Assembly: GCF_002086795.1 (NCBI RefSeq)
Contig: NZ_MVIM01000008.1
Location: forward strand, 124,001-188,000
DNA: 64,000 bases
Reading direction: 5' to 3'
Source: Mycolicibacterium tusciae
GTDB lineage: Bacteria > Actinomycetota > Actinomycetes > Mycobacteriales > Mycobacteriaceae
Below, in pieces: positions 19,083 to 29,708 of this stretch (positions within the stretch are counted from its first letter, which is position 1; every line of letters begins with the position of its first letter). Both the position numbers and the translations under genes were made by a program. The notes under the pieces are model-generated. The model saw only the letters and a program-made list of their open reading frames with translations. It made no database searches and was not told the DNA's origin.

Positions 19083-19125
19083 TCGACGGCAACGAAGACG
19101 CGGACCAACATCGCGCGGTGAAAGG

Positions 19126-20934
19126 TCAGCGTCGCTGTTTGACCATGTTGACCGCTTGTTCGGCGACTGAGCCCAAGACGCGCCGCTCGCGGGCGGTCAA
19201 TGTCCTGCCTGCCAACAACATCCAGAACCCGTCGTCACCGACATCGATCGCGGTGTCGGCACAGTCGACGCTGGTGCAGGGATCCTTACCGACCGACGCG
19301 ACGACTTCACCGGTCCGCTCGTCGCTGCGCACCGCCAACATGCTCACGGCGCGCTGGGAATATGCTTCCCGAATCCGCTCGAGCAGCGTGTCGAGATCGG
19401 CGTCGCGCAGCACTGAATCGGCGAATAAGGCGAGCAGCTCGGCTTCCTGAGATGACCGTCGCGCCTCGGCGGCGCGGTAGGCCACACGGTCGACCAGTAC
19501 CGCCACCGCCACCGCGACCAGAAGCAGGACAACGATCGTGACCGCGCTGTCCGGATCCTCGATCGTCAATGTGAACGGCGGTGTCACCAGGAAGTAGTTG
19601 AGCAGCAGGCCGGAGAGCACCGCGGACAACACGGCCGGCGCAACGCCACCGAGGAGTGCGACGACCAGTACGCCGGTGAAGAACAGGGTGCTCTGACCGC
19701 CGATGCCCAACGTCTCTAAAGGTAGGGACATCGTTACCGCGAGAATCGCGATCGGAATCGCCAGTGCGGCCAGCCAGGACACCACGCGACGCCGTCCACG
19801 TGACAGCGTCGGCAGGCGAATGCCCCTGCGCGCCTCGGGATGCGTCACCATGTGCACGTCGATCGAGCCCGACTGTTGGACGACATTGGCGCCGATTCCT
19901 TCGTCGAAGATTCGCGCCCACTTGGAGCGTCGTGACGTGCCGAGCACCAGCTGCGTGGCGTTGGCGGCACGGGCGAAATCGAGCAACGTTGTGGCCACGT
20001 CGTCACCGACGACGGTGTGCATCGTCGCGCCCAGACTGGTGGCGACGGCGCGGACCGCGCTCTTCTGTTGCGACGAGATGCTGGTTAGCCCGTCGCCCTG
20101 GATGACGTGGACGACCTTGAGTTCGGCACCGGACCTCGACGCGATCCGCGACGCCCTGCGCACCAGCGTCTCCGACTCATCGCCACCGGTGACGCCTACG
20201 ACCACCCTCTCACGGGTCTCCCAGGTGTCGGTGATGTTCTTGTCGGCGCGGTATTTGGCCAGCGCGGCGTCCACCTGGTCGGCAAGCCACAGCAGCGCCA
20301 ATTGCCGCAGTGCGGTGAGGTTTCCGGGTCGGAAATAGTTGGACAGTGCGGCATCGACACGCTCGGGCGGATACACGTTGCCGTGAGCGAGCCTGCGCCG
20401 CAGGGCCTCCGGCGTGATGTCGACCAGCTCGATCTGGTCGGCGGCGCGGACGATCTCGTCGGGGATCCGCTCCTTCTGTTCGACTCCCGTGATCTGGGTG
20501 ACGACGTCATTGAGGCTCTCCAGGTGCTGCACGTTCACGGTGGTGATGACCGTGATACCCGCGTTGAGAAACTCATCGACGTCCTGCCATCGAGTGGCGT
20601 TCCTGCTGCCGGGTGTGTTGGTGTGGGCGAAGTCGTCGACGAGTATCACCTGGGGCCGGCGGGCCAGTACCGCCTCGACGTCGAGCTCTGGATAGCGGTC
20701 GCCCTGGTACTCGACGAATTGAGGCGGAATCACCTCGATGCCGGCCAGCTGCTGGGTCGTCCTGCGGCGTCCGTGGGTTTCGATCACCGCGGCCACCACG
20801 TCGGTTCCGCGTTCCATCCGCCGGTGTGCCTCGGCCAGCATCGAGTAGGTCTTGCCGACCCCGGGGGCGGCACCCAGGTAGACGCGCAGGTCACCTCGTT
20901 TGCGACCGAGGATGCTCACCCCTCCATCATCCAC
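19126..20934 (-). CDS. KdpD-like sensor lacking the histidine kinase domain (second, truncated copy)
   Basis: About 602 residues against 845 for the intact KdpD upstream, with very high identity over the first ~200 residues. It keeps the cytoplasmic KdpD domain with Walker A GAAPGVGKTYSML and VDDFAHTNTPGS, the USP-like domain, four transmembrane segments (~385-490) and most of the GAF domain, then stops at MVKQRR exactly where the intact protein goes on to the dimerisation/phospho-acceptor and ATPase domains. GTG 20934 (VDDGG) corresponds to the GTG start of the intact gene. The frame also continues upstream into a kdpC remnant. It may be a relic or a kinase-less sensor able to modulate KdpD/KdpE. 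Confidence 0.85.
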   Translation of the reverse strand: MDDGGVSILGRKRGDLRVYLGAAPGVGKTYSMLAEAHRRMERGTDVVAAVIETHGRRRTTQQLAGIEVIPPQFVEYQGDRYPELDVEAVLARRPQVILVDDFAHTNTPGSRNATRWQDVDEFLNAGITVITTVNVQHLESLNDVVTQITGVEQKERIPDEIVRAADQIELVDITPEALRRRLAHGNVYPPERVDAALSNYFRPGNLTALRQLALLWLADQVDAALAKYRADKNITDTWETRERVVVGVTGGDESETLVRRASRIASRSGAELKVVHVIQGDGLTSISSQQKSAVRAVATSLGATMHTVVGDDVATTLLDFARAANATQLVLGTSRRSKWARIFDEGIGANVVQQSGSIDVHMVTHPEARRGIRLPTLSRGRRRVVSWLAALAIPIAILAVTMSLPLETLGIGGQSTLFFTGVLVVALLGGVAPAVLSAVLSGLLLNYFLVTPPFTLTIEDPDSAVTIVVLLLVAVAVAVLVDRVAYRAAEARRSSQEAELLALFADSVLRDADLDTLLERIREAYSQRAVSMLAVRSDERTGEVVASVGKDPCTSVDCADTAIDVGDDGFWMLLAGRTLTARERRVLGSVAEQAVNMVKQRR

Positions 20935-21228
20935 GGTGAGGCCAGCGAACCTGTAGGCAATCGAGATGTGCGCGTCGAGACCGCTCCCACTCGCGGTCAC
21001 CGCGTCGGCGGTCACCGCGGGATTGGCGCGCGCTGCCGCGATCGGCACGATCTACCGATGCTGCAGTCCCTCACCGGCTGCCGCGCACTCGACCCGCACG
21101 TCTTCGTAGGTCTCCAGGAACGGCGTCTGGGTCGTCTCGCATGGAGCGTTGACGCTGATCAGGGTGAGCAGGCTCGGCTTATCTTCGGCCGGATTGTCGG
21201 CACAGCCGACGGGCGTATCGGCTACGCC
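20935..21228 (-). pseudogene. Remnant of a second kdpC
   Basis: In the frame leading into the truncated kdpD copy the translation matches KdpC: DKPSLLT, ISVNAPCETTQTPFLETYE, VRVEC, then a TAG stop (21054-21052), then VPI, ADAVTASGSGLDAHISIAY. These align in order to the intact KdpC at 24921-25805, with a large internal deletion between DKPSLLT and ISVN, an in-frame nonsense codon and loss of the last ~60 residues. The region is clearly non-functional as a KdpC. No kdpA, kdpB or kdpF remnant was found next to it. Confidence 0.85.
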
Positions 21229-21368
21229 CGGACCCTCATAGTGACCTTCGGGCGAACATGGACATCGATGCCGAACACCTGGGAGAGCGACTGCGCACAC
21301 GTACCAAATCCATAGGTCCTTGGTAACGCAGGGCCCGCGAAAGGCGGTCCCTCGCGCATGTCGGTCGG

Positions 21369-21530
21369 TTATTCGCCGATTCGAGCCGCGGGGCGGCGCG
21401 ACCCGCGATCCTTCTCGGCCGGATCCATGGAGGACGGTGACCGCATGTCGCGAATATTGAGGTATCGGATCGTCGCGAAGAAAGCCGCCACCGTGCCCAT
21501 CATCGAGATCACTTGCATCATGTCACTCAC
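21369..21530 (-). CDS. Possible small membrane protein (53 residues)
   Basis: A GTG start at 21530 preceded by GAGGTGGGA leads to a 53-residue product with one hydrophobic segment (MMQVISMMGTVAAFFATIRYL, read in two parts) and a charged Arg/Pro/Ser tail. It lies in the 390-nt gap between kdpE and the kdpC remnant, on the same strand. The frame is also open further upstream into kdpE, so the evidence is the ribosome binding site and the membrane segment only. Confidence 0.35.
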   Translation of the reverse strand: MSDMMQVISMMGTVAAFFATIRYLNIRDMRSPSSMDPAEKDRGSRRPAARIGE

Positions 21531-21688
21531 AGTGTCCCACCTCGGCGATCCGACCAGCCAGTACAAATTTGCATACCTCCAGCTGTACTCCGTCAGTGGC
21601 GGCGAATCATCAAGGCATGCGCCATTTTTACGCCCATATTCGACATCTTGACGGCAACCTAACGCCCGACGGGGTCCGCGGTCGGCAG

Positions 21689-22378
21689 CTATTGCTGGAA
21701 GCGGTAGCCCATCCCGGCTTCGGTCAGCAGGTGCACGGGATGCGACGGATCGTCCTCGAGCTTGCGCCGTAGCGCCGCCAAATACACACGCAGATAATGC
21801 GTTTCCTTCGCGTAGGCCGGACCCCACACTTCCTTGAGCAGTTCTTCGCGGCCGACGAGTTTGCCGCGATTGCGCACCAGCATCTCGAGCATGCCCCACT
21901 CGGTCGGGGTGAGATGCACCTCGGTGCCGTTCTTGGTCACCTTCTTGGCGGCCAGGTCGACCGTGAACGACGACGTCTCGATCACGGGTTCGTCGATTTC
22001 CGACGACGCCGTGGCTCGCCGCACTGCCGCGCGCAGCCGGGCCAGGAACTCGTCCATCCCAAAGGGTTTGGTGACGTAGTCGTCGGCGCCCGCGTCCAGC
22101 GCCTCGACTTTGTCCGACGAGTCGGTCCTGGCCGACAGCACGATCACCGGCGCGGTCAGCCAGCCGCGCAGCCCGGCGAGCACGTCGATGCCCGACATGT
22201 CGGGCAGTCCGAGGTCCAGCACGATGACGTCGGGTTTGTGATCGGCGGCCTGCTTCAGCGCCTCTGAGCCGCTGGCGGCGGTGAACACCTCATAACCGCG
22301 CACCGACAGGTTGATCCGTAGTGCCCGCAGGATCTGCGGTTCATCGTCGATGACAAGCACGCGGGTTTTGGTCGTCAT
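21689..22378 (-). CDS. kdpE: Response regulator KdpE
   Basis: 229 residues, OmpR/PhoB family. Receiver domain 1-~115 with acidic pocket DD (11-12), phospho-acceptor D55 in VIVLDLGLPD and the conserved Lys in YVTKPFG; winged-helix DNA-binding domain from ~130 (HLTPTEWGMLEMLVRNRGKLV, VWG, ETHYLRVYLAALRRKLE). It activates kdpFABC when phosphorylated by KdpD. The start overlaps the kdpD stop by 4 nt (ATGA). Confidence 0.96.
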   Translation of the reverse strand: MTTKTRVLVIDDEPQILRALRINLSVRGYEVFTAASGSEALKQAADHKPDVIVLDLGLPDMSGIDVLAGLRGWLTAPVIVLSARTDSSDKVEALDAGADDYVTKPFGMDEFLARLRAAVRRATASSEIDEPVIETSSFTVDLAAKKVTKNGTEVHLTPTEWGMLEMLVRNRGKLVGREELLKEVWGPAYAKETHYLRVYLAALRRKLEDDPSHPVHLLTEAGMGYRFQQ

Positions 22379-24912
22379 ACCGCCGCCAAATCGATTTCGA
22401 CCGTGAGTCCACCGCCGGGGGTGTCGGTTGCCGAGATCGTGCCACCCATGGCCTTTACGAACCCCCGGGCGACCGAAAGGCCAAGGCCGACACCGATGCT
22501 GGTGTCGTGGTCACCGAGGCGCTGGAACGGGGCGAACAGCTGTTCCTCGGTGCCGCGCGGGATGCCGGGACCTTCGTCGACTACGGCGATCAGCACCCGG
22601 TTGCCGACCTGCCCCGCGGTCACGCGCACTGGGCTGTCCGGGGCGTACCGTAGCGCGTTGTCGATCAAGTTGGCCAGCACCCGTTCCAGCAGGCCGGCGT
22701 CGGCCATGGCGACGGCACCCGCCCCGCTGCTGGCGACGTCGACCTTGACTCGGTCCAGGCCGCGACGCCGGAAACCAGTATTTCCCTTGCGGATTCCGAG
22801 AATCGCCCGCTGCACGGTCTCTTCCAGATACACCGGTCCCAGTTCGGGCTTCAGCACACCGGCGGCCAGCCGCGACGAGTCCAACAGGTTGCCGACCAGC
22901 GCGGTCAGCTGATCGATCGACTCCTCGATGGTTGCCAGCAGTTCGGCGGTGTCCTCGGCGGAAAAGTCAACGTCGTCGCTGCGCAGGCTCGAGACGGCGG
23001 CCTTGGCTGCGGCCAGGGGAGTGCGAAGGTCGTGACTGACGGCGGACAACAGTGAGCGCCGCAGTTCGTCGGCCCTGGCGATGGCTTCGGCTTTGCCCGC
23101 TTCCGCACTGAGTTCGCGCTGTCGCACCAGCCCCGCCGCTTGCATCGCAACGGCGGTGAGCACTCGGCGATCGTGGGCGGCCAGCTTGCGTCCGGCCATC
23201 AACAACCAGAATTCGTCGTCGCCGACTTCGATTGCGGTGTCTGCCGATTCGACATCCACACACGGGTTGTCGCCGACACACGCGACGATTCCCGCGTTAG
23301 CGCGCAGCAAGCTCACGGCCCGTTGCGAATACGTCTCACGGACTCGCTCCAGCAGCGTGTCGAGATCGGCGCCACGCAGCACCGACCCCGAGAACAACGC
23401 CAGCAGTTCGGCGTCCTGGGACGCTCGGCGAGCCTCACGAGCGCGTTTGGCGGCATTGTCGACCAGTGCAGCGACAGCGACGGCGACGAACAGCAGGACC
23501 ACCATGGTGATCGCGTTGTCAGGTTCAGCGATCGTGAATGTGTGGCGGGGTTCGATCAGGAAGAAGTTGAGCAGCACGCCGGACAGCACGGCCGACAGCG
23601 CTGCGGGTGCGACGCCGCCGAGGAGGGCTACGACGAGAACACCGATGAAGAACAGCGCACTCTCGCCGCCCACGCCCAGGAATGGGTCGAGCAGGAAGAC
23701 CAGGAGCGCGCAGACCGCGGACGGCACCACGACAGCTGCGAGCCACGACGTGAGGTGGCGCTGGCGCGGCGCGATCCGCGACCACAACGACTCCTTACGT
23801 GCTTCGGGGTGGGTGACCATGTGGACATCGATGGGGCCTGACTGCTGCACCACGCTCGCGCCGATACCCTCGTCGAACATCCGGGCCCAGCGCGACCGCC
23901 TCGACGTGCCGAGGACCAGCTGTGTCGCGTTCTCGTCACGGGCGAAATCCAGTAGCGCACTCGGCACGTCGTCGCCGACGACGGTGTGCAGGGTCGCACC
24001 GAGGCTGGCCGCCAGTTCCCGCACGGTGCCCATCTGGGGTGCCGACACACCGGACAGTCCATCACCGCGGGCCACGTGCACGATCATCAGCTCGGCGCTG
24101 GACTTCGAGGCGATGCGAGATGCCCTGCGCACCAGCGTTTCCGACTCCGCACCTCCGGTGACTGCGACGACGACGCGTTCGCGGGCCTCCCAGGTCGCGG
24201 TGATCTGGTTCTCTTCGCGGTACTTCTCCAGCGCGGCGTCGACCTGGTCGGCCAGCCAGAGCAGGGCGAGTTCGCGCAACGCTGTCAGGTTGCCTCTGCG
24301 GAAGTAATTGGACAGCGCCGCGTCCACCCGTTCGGGGGCATACACGTTGCCGTGAGCGAGCCTGCGCCGCAGGGCTTCCGGTGTGATGTCGACGAGCTCG
24401 ATCTGGTCTGCGGCGCGCACGATCTCGTCGGGCACCTTCTCCTGTTGCTCGATGCCGGTGATCTGGGTGACGACGTCGTTGAGGCTCTCGAGGTGCTGAA
24501 CGTTGACCGTGGAGATGACGGTGATGCCGGCCTCGAGCAGCTCCTCCACGTCCTGCCACCGCTTGGCATTCTTACTGCCCGGGGTGTTGGTGTGCGCCAG
24601 CTCGTCGACGAGGACGACCTGCGGCGCGCGCCGCAGCACCGCCTCGACGTCGAGTTCGGCGAACTGCTTGCCGCGGTAGTCGATGAGCTTCGGCGCGACG
24701 GTCTCGATGCCCTCGATCAGGTCGGCGGTCTTCTTGCGGCCGTGCGTCTCCACCACCGCGGCGACCACATCGGTGCCGCGCTCCAGCCGTCGATGCGCCT
24801 CGCCGAGCATCGCGAAGGTCTTCCCGACACCGGGCGCGGCACCCAGATAAATGCGCAGCTCACCACGCTTTTTCTGGGAGCCCGGCCGGTCGGTCACCAC
24901 CCCATCATCCAC
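22375..24912 (-). CDS. kdpD: Osmosensitive K+ channel histidine kinase KdpD
   Basis: 845 residues. Order: cytoplasmic KdpD domain with Walker A GAAPGVGKTFAML, USP-like domain (VVAVTGGAESETLVRRASRIA, LVLGTSRRSRWARMFDEG), four transmembrane segments (~400-500), GAF domain, HisKA with the phospho-acceptor in AVSHDLRTPLAAAK, and HATPase (NLIDNALRYAPDS, DEGPGIP, GVGLGLSVARGF). It senses K+ limitation/turgor and c-di-AMP in related systems. GTG 24912 begins 6 nt after the kdpC stop. Here kdpDE follows kdpC on the same strand, whereas in M. tuberculosis kdpDE is divergent from kdpFABC. Confidence 0.97.
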   Translation of the reverse strand: MDDGVVTDRPGSQKKRGELRIYLGAAPGVGKTFAMLGEAHRRLERGTDVVAAVVETHGRKKTADLIEGIETVAPKLIDYRGKQFAELDVEAVLRRAPQVVLVDELAHTNTPGSKNAKRWQDVEELLEAGITVISTVNVQHLESLNDVVTQITGIEQQEKVPDEIVRAADQIELVDITPEALRRRLAHGNVYAPERVDAALSNYFRRGNLTALRELALLWLADQVDAALEKYREENQITATWEARERVVVAVTGGAESETLVRRASRIASKSSAELMIVHVARGDGLSGVSAPQMGTVRELAASLGATLHTVVGDDVPSALLDFARDENATQLVLGTSRRSRWARMFDEGIGASVVQQSGPIDVHMVTHPEARKESLWSRIAPRQRHLTSWLAAVVVPSAVCALLVFLLDPFLGVGGESALFFIGVLVVALLGGVAPAALSAVLSGVLLNFFLIEPRHTFTIAEPDNAITMVVLLFVAVAVAALVDNAAKRAREARRASQDAELLALFSGSVLRGADLDTLLERVRETYSQRAVSLLRANAGIVACVGDNPCVDVESADTAIEVGDDEFWLLMAGRKLAAHDRRVLTAVAMQAAGLVRQRELSAEAGKAEAIARADELRRSLLSAVSHDLRTPLAAAKAAVSSLRSDDVDFSAEDTAELLATIEESIDQLTALVGNLLDSSRLAAGVLKPELGPVYLEETVQRAILGIRKGNTGFRRRGLDRVKVDVASSGAGAVAMADAGLLERVLANLIDNALRYAPDSPVRVTAGQVGNRVLIAVVDEGPGIPRGTEEQLFAPFQRLGDHDTSIGVGLGLSVARGFVKAMGGTISATDTPGGGLTVEIDLAAV

Positions 24913-24920
24913 CGGTCACG

Positions 24921-25805
24921 TCAGCTTTTTGCCGGATACTTCTGGTCAAGGGCCAGGTTGAGCTGCAGCACGTTGACCGTCGGCTCGCCGAAGAACCCGA
25001 GGAACCTGCCGTCGGTGTGGGCGGCCACGAGATCGCGGACTTGTTCGGCGCTGACGTCACGTGCGGCCGCCACTCGCTTTACCTGAAGGTCGGCGTACGG
25101 GATCGAGATGTGTGGGTCCAGGCCGCTTCCGCTTGCGGTCACCGCGTCGGCGGGCACGACGAAATCGGCCGGCGCGCTGCCGCGGATCGGCACGAGCTGG
25201 CCGATGCTGTAGGCATCTCCTTCCGGGCCGGGCTGCCTACATTCGACGCGCACACCTTCGTACGTGTCGAGGAACGGCTTCTGCGTAGTGGCGCACGGCT
25301 CGTTGACGCTGATTACCCGGGTCGGCTTCACGACCTTGCCCCGCGCATCGCGCGGGCCGACCACCGACAGCACGGCCCCGACACCGTCACCGGTGCAGAA
25401 CGGCCGCGCGCCGTCGACACCTTCGGTCTCACCGACGGTGGCGCTGCGCTCGCAGACCTGCGTGAGCAGGCTCGGCTTGTCGGGTGCATCCACGATGCTC
25501 TCGGGGCCGAGGTTGCTTGCGCTGGTGGCCAGCGGGTCATACCCGTCGCCGGCCGCCGACGGTCGGCCCTGGAAGTACTGCACCAGCACGTTGCCGTCGG
25601 CGTCGGTGAAGGACTGTCCGATCAGGCTGCTGCCCAACAGTTTTCCGTCGATCTCGATCAGCGATCCGTTGGCCTTGTCGTTCAGGCCGGGCAGCTGCGC
25701 CACCAGCCAGATGAACACCGGGTAGGCGATGCCGAGGATGACGGTGAGCACCAGCAGCGCACGCAACGCCGCCCAGTGTTGACGAACGAGATTGGAAAAA
25801 TTCAT
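24921..25805 (-). CDS. kdpC: K+-transporting ATPase subunit KdpC
   Basis: 294 residues, longer than the ~190 of E. coli but normal for actinobacteria because of a central insertion. One N-terminal membrane segment (LLVLTVILGIAYPVFIWLV) is followed by an extracytoplasmic domain with GSSLIGQSF, PADAVTASGSGLDPHIS and GEPTVNVLQLNLAL. KdpC stabilises ATP binding in the KdpFABC complex. ATG one nt after the kdpB stop. Confidence 0.96.
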   Translation of the reverse strand: MNFSNLVRQHWAALRALLVLTVILGIAYPVFIWLVAQLPGLNDKANGSLIEIDGKLLGSSLIGQSFTDADGNVLVQYFQGRPSAAGDGYDPLATSASNLGPESIVDAPDKPSLLTQVCERSATVGETEGVDGARPFCTGDGVGAVLSVVGPRDARGKVVKPTRVISVNEPCATTQKPFLDTYEGVRVECRQPGPEGDAYSIGQLVPIRGSAPADFVVPADAVTASGSGLDPHISIPYADLQVKRVAAARDVSAEQVRDLVAAHTDGRFLGFFGEPTVNVLQLNLALDQKYPAKS

Positions 25806-25806
25806 G

Positions 25807-27951
25807 TCACATCCCGGGGAAGAGTTGTACGACGAGGTCGATCAGTTTGATGCCGATGAACGGGGCGATGATGCCGCCGAGCCCGTAGATGTAGAGGTTG
25901 CGGCTCAACAGTTTTGACGCGCTGGCCGGTGTGTACCGCACGCCGCGCAGTGACAACGGGATCAGCGCGATGATGACCAAGGCGTTGAAGATCACCGCCG
26001 ACAGGATCGCCGACTGCGGGCTGTGCAGCCGCATGATGTTCAGCAGGTCCAGGCCTGGGAACAGCGCCACGAAGAGCGCGGGGATGATCGCGAAGTACTT
26101 GGCGATGTCGTTGGAGATCGAGAACGTCGTCAGTGCACCGCGCGTGATGAGCAACTGCTTGCCGATCTCGACGATCTCGATGAGCTTGGTCGGATCGGAA
26201 TCCAGGTCGACCATGTTGCCGGCCTCCTTGGCCGCCGACGTGCCGGTGTTCATCGCGACGCCGACGTCGGCCTGTGCAAGCGCGGGTGCGTCGTTGGTGC
26301 CGTCACCGGTCATCGCGACGAGCTTGCCGCCGGCCTGCTCCTTCTTGATCAGCGCCATCTTGTCTTCCGGCGTGGCCTCGGCGAGGAAGTCGTCGACACC
26401 GGCCTCGTCGGCAATAGCCTTGGCGGTCAACGGGTTGTCGCCGGTGATCATCACGGTGCGGATGCCCATGCGGCGCATCTCGTCGAAGCGTTCCCGCATG
26501 CCGTGCTTGACGACGTCCTTGAGGTGGATGACCCCGAGTACCTCGGCTCGGCCACCCTGCACTTGTCCGACGACCAGAGGAGTGCCGCCGTCGGCGGAGA
26601 TGCCGTCGACGATGTCGCCGAGCTGGTTCGGCACCGCGCCCCCTTCGGAGCGCACCCATTCAGCGACCGTGCTCGCCGCGCCCTTGCGCAACTTGTGGCC
26701 GTCCAGGTCGACACCCGACATCCGTGTCGTCGCGCTGAACTCGATCCAGGTCGCGTGCGCCAATTCGCCATGTGTGCGGGCCCGCAGACCGTACTCCCGC
26801 TTCGCGAACACGACGATCGACCGTCCTTCCGGCGTTTCGTCGGCGAGGCTGGACAACTGCGCGGCGTCGGCAAGTGCTTCGGCTGTCACCCCGTCGAGAG
26901 GGACGAAGGCCGCGGCCTGCCGGTTGCCGAGCGTGATGGTTCCGGTCTTGTCGAGCAGCAGGGTGTTCACGTCACCGGCCGCCTCCACGGCGCGTCCGGA
27001 CATGGCGAGCACATTTCGCTGCACCAGGCGGTCCATTCCGGCGATGCCGATCGCCGACAGCAAGGCGCCGATCGTGGTCGGGATGAGACACACCAGCAGC
27101 GCCACCATCACGATGCCGCTGACGCCGTTACCGTTGAGTGCCAACGAGTCCGCGACACCCGGATTGTTGGCCTTGGAGTAGATCGCCAGCGGTTGCAGCG
27201 TCGCGACGGCGAATACGAAGATCATCGTCAGCGAGGCCAGCAGGATGTTCAGCGCGATCTCGTTGGGCGTCTTCTGCCGGTTGGCGCCTTCGACGAGCGC
27301 GATCATGCGGTCGATGAAGCTCTCACCCTGCTTCTGCGTGATCTTCACGACGATGCGGTCCGACAGCACGGTGGTGCCGCCGGTTACCGCCGAGCGGTCG
27401 CCGCCCGACTCGCGGATGACGGGTGCGGATTCACCGGTGATCGCCGATTCGTCCACCGAGGCAATGCCTTCGACGACGTCGCCGTCGCCCGGGATGGGCT
27501 GGCCCGCCTCGACCACCACGATGTCGCCCTGCTGCAACAGCGGTGCGGCGACCTCTTCTTCACGGCCCGGTGTACCCGGCGCCCAGCCGACGAGGCGACG
27601 CGCCATCGTGGCCGTCTTGGTCTTACGCAGTGACTCGGCCTGCGCCTTGCCGCGTCCTTCGGCGACGGCCTCGGCGAGGTTGGCGAAAAGCACCGTGAGC
27701 CAGAGCCACACCACGATCAGCCACGCGAACCAGGACGGCTCCATCACGGCGAGCACCGTGCTCCAGACGGCACCGATCTCGACGATGAACATGACGGGAT
27801 TGCGCCACAGGGTGCGCGGGTCGAGCTTGCGCAGCGCGTCGGGCATCGACTTCCACAGCATCCTCGGGTCGAGCAACCCGCCCTGAACCCGGTTGGGCGC
27901 GTGCTGTTTCGACGGTGCGGGCACAGCGGAATCGATGGTGGGCACGGACAT
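25807..27951 (-). CDS. kdpB: K+-transporting ATPase ATP-binding subunit KdpB
   Basis: 714 residues, P-type ATPase. TGES (172-175, dephosphorylation), DKTGTITLG with phospho-acceptor D334, [11 protein letters not shown], and [16 protein letters not shown] are all intact. It hydrolyses ATP to drive K+ that enters through KdpA. The start codon overlaps the kdpA stop by one base (TGATG). Confidence 0.98.
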   Translation of the reverse strand: MSVPTIDSAVPAPSKQHAPNRVQGGLLDPRMLWKSMPDALRKLDPRTLWRNPVMFIVEIGAVWSTVLAVMEPSWFAWLIVVWLWLTVLFANLAEAVAEGRGKAQAESLRKTKTATMARRLVGWAPGTPGREEEVAAPLLQQGDIVVVEAGQPIPGDGDVVEGIASVDESAITGESAPVIRESGGDRSAVTGGTTVLSDRIVVKITQKQGESFIDRMIALVEGANRQKTPNEIALNILLASLTMIFVFAVATLQPLAIYSKANNPGVADSLALNGNGVSGIVMVALLVCLIPTTIGALLSAIGIAGMDRLVQRNVLAMSGRAVEAAGDVNTLLLDKTGTITLGNRQAAAFVPLDGVTAEALADAAQLSSLADETPEGRSIVVFAKREYGLRARTHGELAHATWIEFSATTRMSGVDLDGHKLRKGAASTVAEWVRSEGGAVPNQLGDIVDGISADGGTPLVVGQVQGGRAEVLGVIHLKDVVKHGMRERFDEMRRMGIRTVMITGDNPLTAKAIADEAGVDDFLAEATPEDKMALIKKEQAGGKLVAMTGDGTNDAPALAQADVGVAMNTGTSAAKEAGNMVDLDSDPTKLIEIVEIGKQLLITRGALTTFSISNDIAKYFAIIPALFVALFPGLDLLNIMRLHSPQSAILSAVIFNALVIIALIPLSLRGVRYTPASASKLLSRNLYIYGLGGIIAPFIGIKLIDLVVQLFPGM

Positions 27952-29621
27952 CAGTGGATTCCTTCAGCAAGGGGTCCCAGCGCGAGCATGGGAAGGAAGG
28001 TCAAGGCGACCAGGATCAACGTCACGCCGGCGACCATGCCGACGAACTGCGGACGATGGGTGGGCAGCGTGCCGACGGAGTCTGGCGTCTTGCCCTGCCT
28101 GGCCAGCGATCCGGCCAGCGCCAGCACGAAGATGATCGGCAGGAACCGGCCGAACAGCATGGCCAGTCCGAGTGCGGTGTTGTACCACTCGGTGTTGACC
28201 GAGATGCCGGCGAACGCCGATCCGTTGTTGTTGCCCGCCGAGGTGAAGGCGTACAGCACTTCCGAGAGGCCATGCGGGCCGGTATTGAGCATGCCCGCGC
28301 GTTGACCGGGCATCGCCATCGCCACCGCCGTGCCGGTCAGCACGATCAGCGGGGTGATGAGGAAATACGTTGCCGCGAGCTTGATCTCCCGCGGTGTGAT
28401 CTTTTTGCCCAGATACTCCGGCGTGCGGCCGACCATGAGGCCCGCGACGAACACCGTGATGATCGCCAATACGAGCATGCCGTACAGACCCGAGCCCACG
28501 CCGCCGGGTGCGACTTCGCCGAGCTGCATGTTGAACAACAACATCATGCCGCCGAGGCTGGTGTAGGAGTCGTGGAACGAGTCGACGGCACCGGTGGACG
28601 TCAACGTGGTCGAAGCCGCAAATATGGCCGAATTCGCAACGCCGAAGCGCTGTTCCACGCCTTCCATCGCGGCGCCGACCGCGGTGGGAACCGTGCCGTG
28701 GGCCTGCAGCTGGAACAGCAACGTCGAGGTCCAGCTGATGGTCGCGATGATGCCCATCACGGCGACGATGGCATAGCCCTGCTTCTTGCTGTCGACCATC
28801 CTGCCGAATGTTCTGGGCAACGAGAATGGGATGATCAGCAACAAGAATATTTCGAACCAGTTCGTCCACGTGGTGGGGTTTTTGAACGGATGCGCGGAGT
28901 TGACGTTGAAGAACCCGCCCCCGTTGGTGCCGAGCTCCTTGATGACCTCCTGGCTGGCGACCGGGCCACCGGGAATGGTCTGCTGACCGCCGGCGAGCGT
29001 CGAGGCGATCTGGGTGTGCAGGTCGAAGTTCTGCACCACACCGCCGACGATGAGGATGATCGCGCCGATGATGGAGAGCGGCAACAGGATCCGAATGACT
29101 CCGCGGATGAGGTCGACCCAGAAGTTGCCCAGCTCGGTGGTGTCGCGACGGGCCAGTGCGCGCACGAACGCCATCGCCACGGCCACACCGACCGCTGCGG
29201 AGACGAAGTTCTGCACGGCGAGACCGGCCATCTGAACCAGGTGGCCCTGGGTCGACTCTCCCGAATAGGCCTGCCAATTGGTGTTGGTGACGAAGCTGAC
29301 CGCGGTGTTCCACGCCAGCGCCGGGGTCATCTCGGTGCCCGGGTCGTTGAGATGCAAGGGCAGCTTGCCCTGCACCAACTGGAGAATGAACAGGAACAGC
29401 ACGCTGATCGCCGAGAACGCGAGCACGCTGCGGGCATAGGAACCCCAGGTCTGTTCGGCCTTGGGGTCGGCGCCGATCAATCGGTAGACGACGCGCTCGC
29501 CGCGCAGGTGGCGTTCCGAGGAGTAGACCCGGTACATGTAGTCGCCCAGCGGCACGTGGACGACCGCGAGGCCGATGATGAGCGAGACGAGGAAGAGTAT
29601 CCCCGCGGTGGTGGTGCTCAC
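27951..29621 (-). CDS. kdpA: K+-transporting ATPase K+-binding subunit KdpA
   Basis: 556 residues, ten membrane segments in four selectivity-filter repeats typical of the SKT superfamily ([52 protein letters not shown] visible). GTG 29621 directly follows the TAA of kdpF. Full length. Confidence 0.97.
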   Translation of the reverse strand: MSTTTAGILFLVSLIIGLAVVHVPLGDYMYRVYSSERHLRGERVVYRLIGADPKAEQTWGSYARSVLAFSAISVLFLFILQLVQGKLPLHLNDPGTEMTPALAWNTAVSFVTNTNWQAYSGESTQGHLVQMAGLAVQNFVSAAVGVAVAMAFVRALARRDTTELGNFWVDLIRGVIRILLPLSIIGAIILIVGGVVQNFDLHTQIASTLAGGQQTIPGGPVASQEVIKELGTNGGGFFNVNSAHPFKNPTTWTNWFEIFLLLIIPFSLPRTFGRMVDSKKQGYAIVAVMGIIATISWTSTLLFQLQAHGTVPTAVGAAMEGVEQRFGVANSAIFAASTTLTSTGAVDSFHDSYTSLGGMMLLFNMQLGEVAPGGVGSGLYGMLVLAIITVFVAGLMVGRTPEYLGKKITPREIKLAATYFLITPLIVLTGTAVAMAMPGQRAGMLNTGPHGLSEVLYAFTSAGNNNGSAFAGISVNTEWYNTALGLAMLFGRFLPIIFVLALAGSLARQGKTPDSVGTLPTHRPQFVGMVAGVTLILVALTFLPMLALGPLAEGIH

Positions 29622-29708
29622 TTAGAACCGCTCGGGGAAGAGCAGGGCGGCGAAGAGGAACACCGCGATGAGAACCGCCAGCACGAGTCCGATGACGTTT
29701 TCGATCAC
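29622..29708 (-). CDS. kdpF: K+-transporting ATPase small subunit KdpF
   Basis: A 28-residue hydrophobic peptide, one transmembrane helix with the family ending LLFPERF (LFPE-RF is diagnostic). GTG start at 29708 with GAGGGA upstream, and its TAA abuts the kdpA GTG. KdpF stabilises the KdpABC complex in the membrane. Confidence 0.93.
   Translation of the reverse strand: MIENVIGLVLAVLIAVFLFAALLFPERF

Noticed and set aside
20107..21315. 402-residue plus-strand frame across the truncated kdpD and kdpC remnant
   Set aside because: Shadow of the kdp copy; the minus-strand translation has clear homology to KdpC and KdpD.
26023..27633. 536-residue plus-strand frame opposite kdpB
   Set aside because: Antisense shadow with no recognisable motif; kdpB is intact.
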